From an uncultured Candidatus Altimarinota bacterium (lineage in GTDB: Bacteria; Patescibacteriota; Gracilibacteria; BD1-5; UBA6164), in NCBI GenBank assembly GCA_937944175.1, contig CALDZW010000113.1, positions 1 through 10,523 of the forward strand: a stretch of 10,523 bases of DNA, in the 5' to 3' direction. Made by a program: the position numbers and the translations under genes. Below are positions 9,189-10,523 of the stretch, one piece after another (the first letter of the stretch is position 1; each line of letters starts with the position of its first letter). The notes beneath the pieces are model-generated. The model made no database searches. It had not been told where the DNA came from and saw only the letters and a list, made by a program, of their open reading frames with translations.

Positions 9189-9261
9189 AGATTTAGGAAC
9201 AAAAAAGTGCAATTTTCAAATTGACAAATAATACTTTTTACAAAAATGGAAAATTAACAAC

Positions 9262-9289
9262 AAAAAAGTAAGAAGACATCTTCTTACTT
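9262..9289 (-). terminator. Rho-independent terminator of the fibre-like gene
   Basis: A perfect 11-bp inverted repeat, AAGTAAGAAGA (9266-9276) with TCTTCTTACTT (9279-9289), is followed on the minus strand by TTTTTTG. It lies 27 bases after the TAA of the fibre-like gene. The rest of the gap 9066-9316 holds only the candidate promoter; no convincing gene is seen there. Confidence 0.85.
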
Positions 9290-9316
9290 GTAAATAATCC
9301 TATACAGCTTTTACTA

Positions 9317-10523
9317 TTAGGGTTGAACACATAGGAATTTAGTTTCAACTGAAGATGTACTAACAGCAGTTGTACACGTAGTCTTTACCCCATTGTTCCA
9401 TGCTGCTAAACAAATTGCTTCTGAATGGATCTGAGCACAATACACATCTCATGTGTTTGTACCACCATCTCATCAATAATTGAACATACTCAACCCAGTA
9501 CTTGGTCATCATACTGTTTGTAGTTTTATTTTTCCATCTACCTCTAATTTTTCAGTTGGATTACTTGTTCAAACTCAAACATATCAATTAGCCTCAATGT
9601 TTAATCTTGATACTCCTGATGTTCAAATTGATATACCTGCCCCTGTTCATGTATTAAGGTTGTGAAAAGCCATTGTCTTTCATCATGTAGCAAATCCCAT
9701 CCATCCTGTTATTGCATCATTTGAATCTGACATGATTATTCTAGCATAGTGTCAGTCTGTGTCTTTTACAGAATCACTATCCGATAATCTCAAATTTGTG
9801 GCAGTAGATTCAATGTGAAGGTTACTTTCTGGATTAGTTGTTCAAATTCAGACATTACCAGCTCCATTAATCCTCATTCTTTCTTCAGCATTTCCTGTAG
9901 TTGTTCAAACAGTTCAAAAGGTTAAATTATAATATCAAGATGTTCATGCACGTAGTGACTTCATGTATGAACTTATTTGACCAGTTGAAGTTTGTCATGC
10001 AGCATTCTCTCTATCATGAAATTCTATCCCATTAACTGAAGATGCACTATTTCAACCAGTAGAGAGTCTCAGTATTGCTCATCCTGATTTAGCTATTACA
10101 AGCTCTTCAAGAGGATTTGATTCTCAAATACCAACATTACCTGTTACTCCTTTAAGGCTCATAATTAATTTATCTGTATTTGCAGAGTCATCTATAAATC
10201 CAATGTTTAAATCATCAGTTATAGGATTTATGTACATCCTATCATTAGGGTCAGTGAATTGGTCTATATCTGTAAAACCTATTGCTCATCTAATTCCTTT
10301 TAAATGTAAAAGCTCCTTAGGCATAGTTGTTCAAACTCACACATTACCATTCCCAGTCACTCGCAATCTTTCACCTAATGTTCAAGATGTATTTCTTGTT
10401 TTTAATACAAAACTAGTTCCATAGTTAACACCTGGTTCTCAAAGTGCTTCTAATTTAACAGTACGCTCTCATGTCTTTCCTGATACTGTCTGAGGTTCAA
10501 GATGAATTCAAACAGGAGCCCCT
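9317..10523 (-). CDS. Tail-fibre-like surface protein with NVGIGT repeats, C-terminal part
   Basis: The last 402 codons of a longer protein; its start lies right of the window and its TAA is at 9317-9319. The visible part is Gly/Asn/Thr-rich beta sequence with four copies of a motif known from phage tail-fibre and bacterial fibre-like surface proteins: NVGVGTTMPKELLHL, NVGIGESNPLEELVI, NVGIGTTNPESNLHI and YVGVGTSNPTEKLEV. Most are preceded by an ERLRV/ERMRI-type strand. The motifs are about 69, 94 and 91 residues apart. In characterised proteins such motifs join trimeric beta-helical shaft modules to the next segment. The C-terminus (about 75 residues) is different: NYGGDGGTNTGD, then four Cys (CAQIHSEAIC..., TCTTAV, FLCVQP), which could form two disulphides. 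No Ser-Asp intramolecular chaperone (endosialidase) domain is visible at this end. TGA is Gly throughout, including in the repeat motif, so a virus would have to share the host code. Cell-surface adhesin and prophage fibre are both possible; the neighbours favour a cell-surface role. Confidence 0.85.
9557..10345 (-). repeat. NVGIGT-type protein repeats (four copies)
   Basis: The repeated peptide [N/Y]-V-G-[I/V]-G-[T/E]-[T/S]-[N/M]-P is encoded at 10319-10345, 10112-10138, 9830-9856 and 9557-9583. It is followed each time by a short strand of the form xExL(H/V/E)[I/V/L]. The segments between copies differ in sequence and length, so the units are diverged fibre modules, not recent duplications. 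Further copies upstream of the window are likely. Confidence 0.85.

Noticed and set aside
9168..9257. Small 29-codon plus-strand frame beginning ATG in the 9066-9316 gap
   Set aside because: No ribosome binding site or recognisable sequence, and it overlaps the candidate promoter of the giant gene and abuts the terminator of the fibre-like gene.
1..10523. Genetic code 4 (UGA as Trp)
   Set aside because: Trp at these sites would destroy FGDG, GHSEHQSGL and NVGIGT motifs; conserved Trp residues use TGG.

Overview
The window comes from an AT-rich bacterium that reads UGA as glycine (genetic code 25). That code is known from the candidate phyla Gracilibacteria (BD1-5) and Absconditabacteria (SR1), which are small-genome, host-attached or predatory members of the CPR/Patescibacteria. 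The evidence is internal. With UGA as stop, every gene here falls into fragments. With UGA as Gly, four long frames and the tail of a fifth become continuous, and UGA lands on family-invariant glycines: the first Gly of a PKD FGDG motif and both Gly of the VanY active-site motif GHSEHQSGL. TGG still encodes the conserved Trp, and all genes end in TAA. The sequence does not separate Gracilibacteria from SR1.

Layout. (1) 2-289, plus strand: C-terminal end of the chaperone HtpG. (2) 290-573: no gene; a palindromic repeat cluster followed by a Rho-independent terminator. (3) 574-1986, plus: a complete 470-residue MgtC/SapB-DUF4010 membrane protein. (4) 1993-2078: a nested hairpin that can terminate transcription from both sides, between convergent genes. 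(5) 2077-2991, minus: a 304-residue VanY-type (M15B) D-Ala-D-Ala carboxypeptidase lipoprotein. (6) 3063-9065, minus: one uninterrupted 2000-codon gene for a surface protein. Its parts are a signal peptide, about nine PKD-like beta-sandwich domains, an acidic DxDxD stretch, a helical juxtamembrane domain, one transmembrane helix, and a tail of about 640 residues, very acidic and probably cytoplasmic, carrying six copies of a PDWL motif. (7) 9066-9316: no gene; a likely promoter for the giant gene and the terminator of the next gene. (8) 9317-10523, minus: the C-terminal 402 residues of a tail-fibre-like surface protein with repeated NVGIGT-type motifs.

The three minus-strand genes are all envelope or exported proteins: an adhesin-like fibre protein, a giant PKD receptor or adhesin, and a cell-wall-trimming peptidase. 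Each appears to have its own terminator, so they look like separately transcribed neighbours rather than one tight operon. A joint role in cell-surface or host-contact biology is inferred, not shown.

The most novel element is the acidic tail of the giant protein. Six of its seven tryptophans sit inside [I/V/T]-P-D-W-L motifs, which suggests a multivalent docking platform for an unknown intracellular partner.
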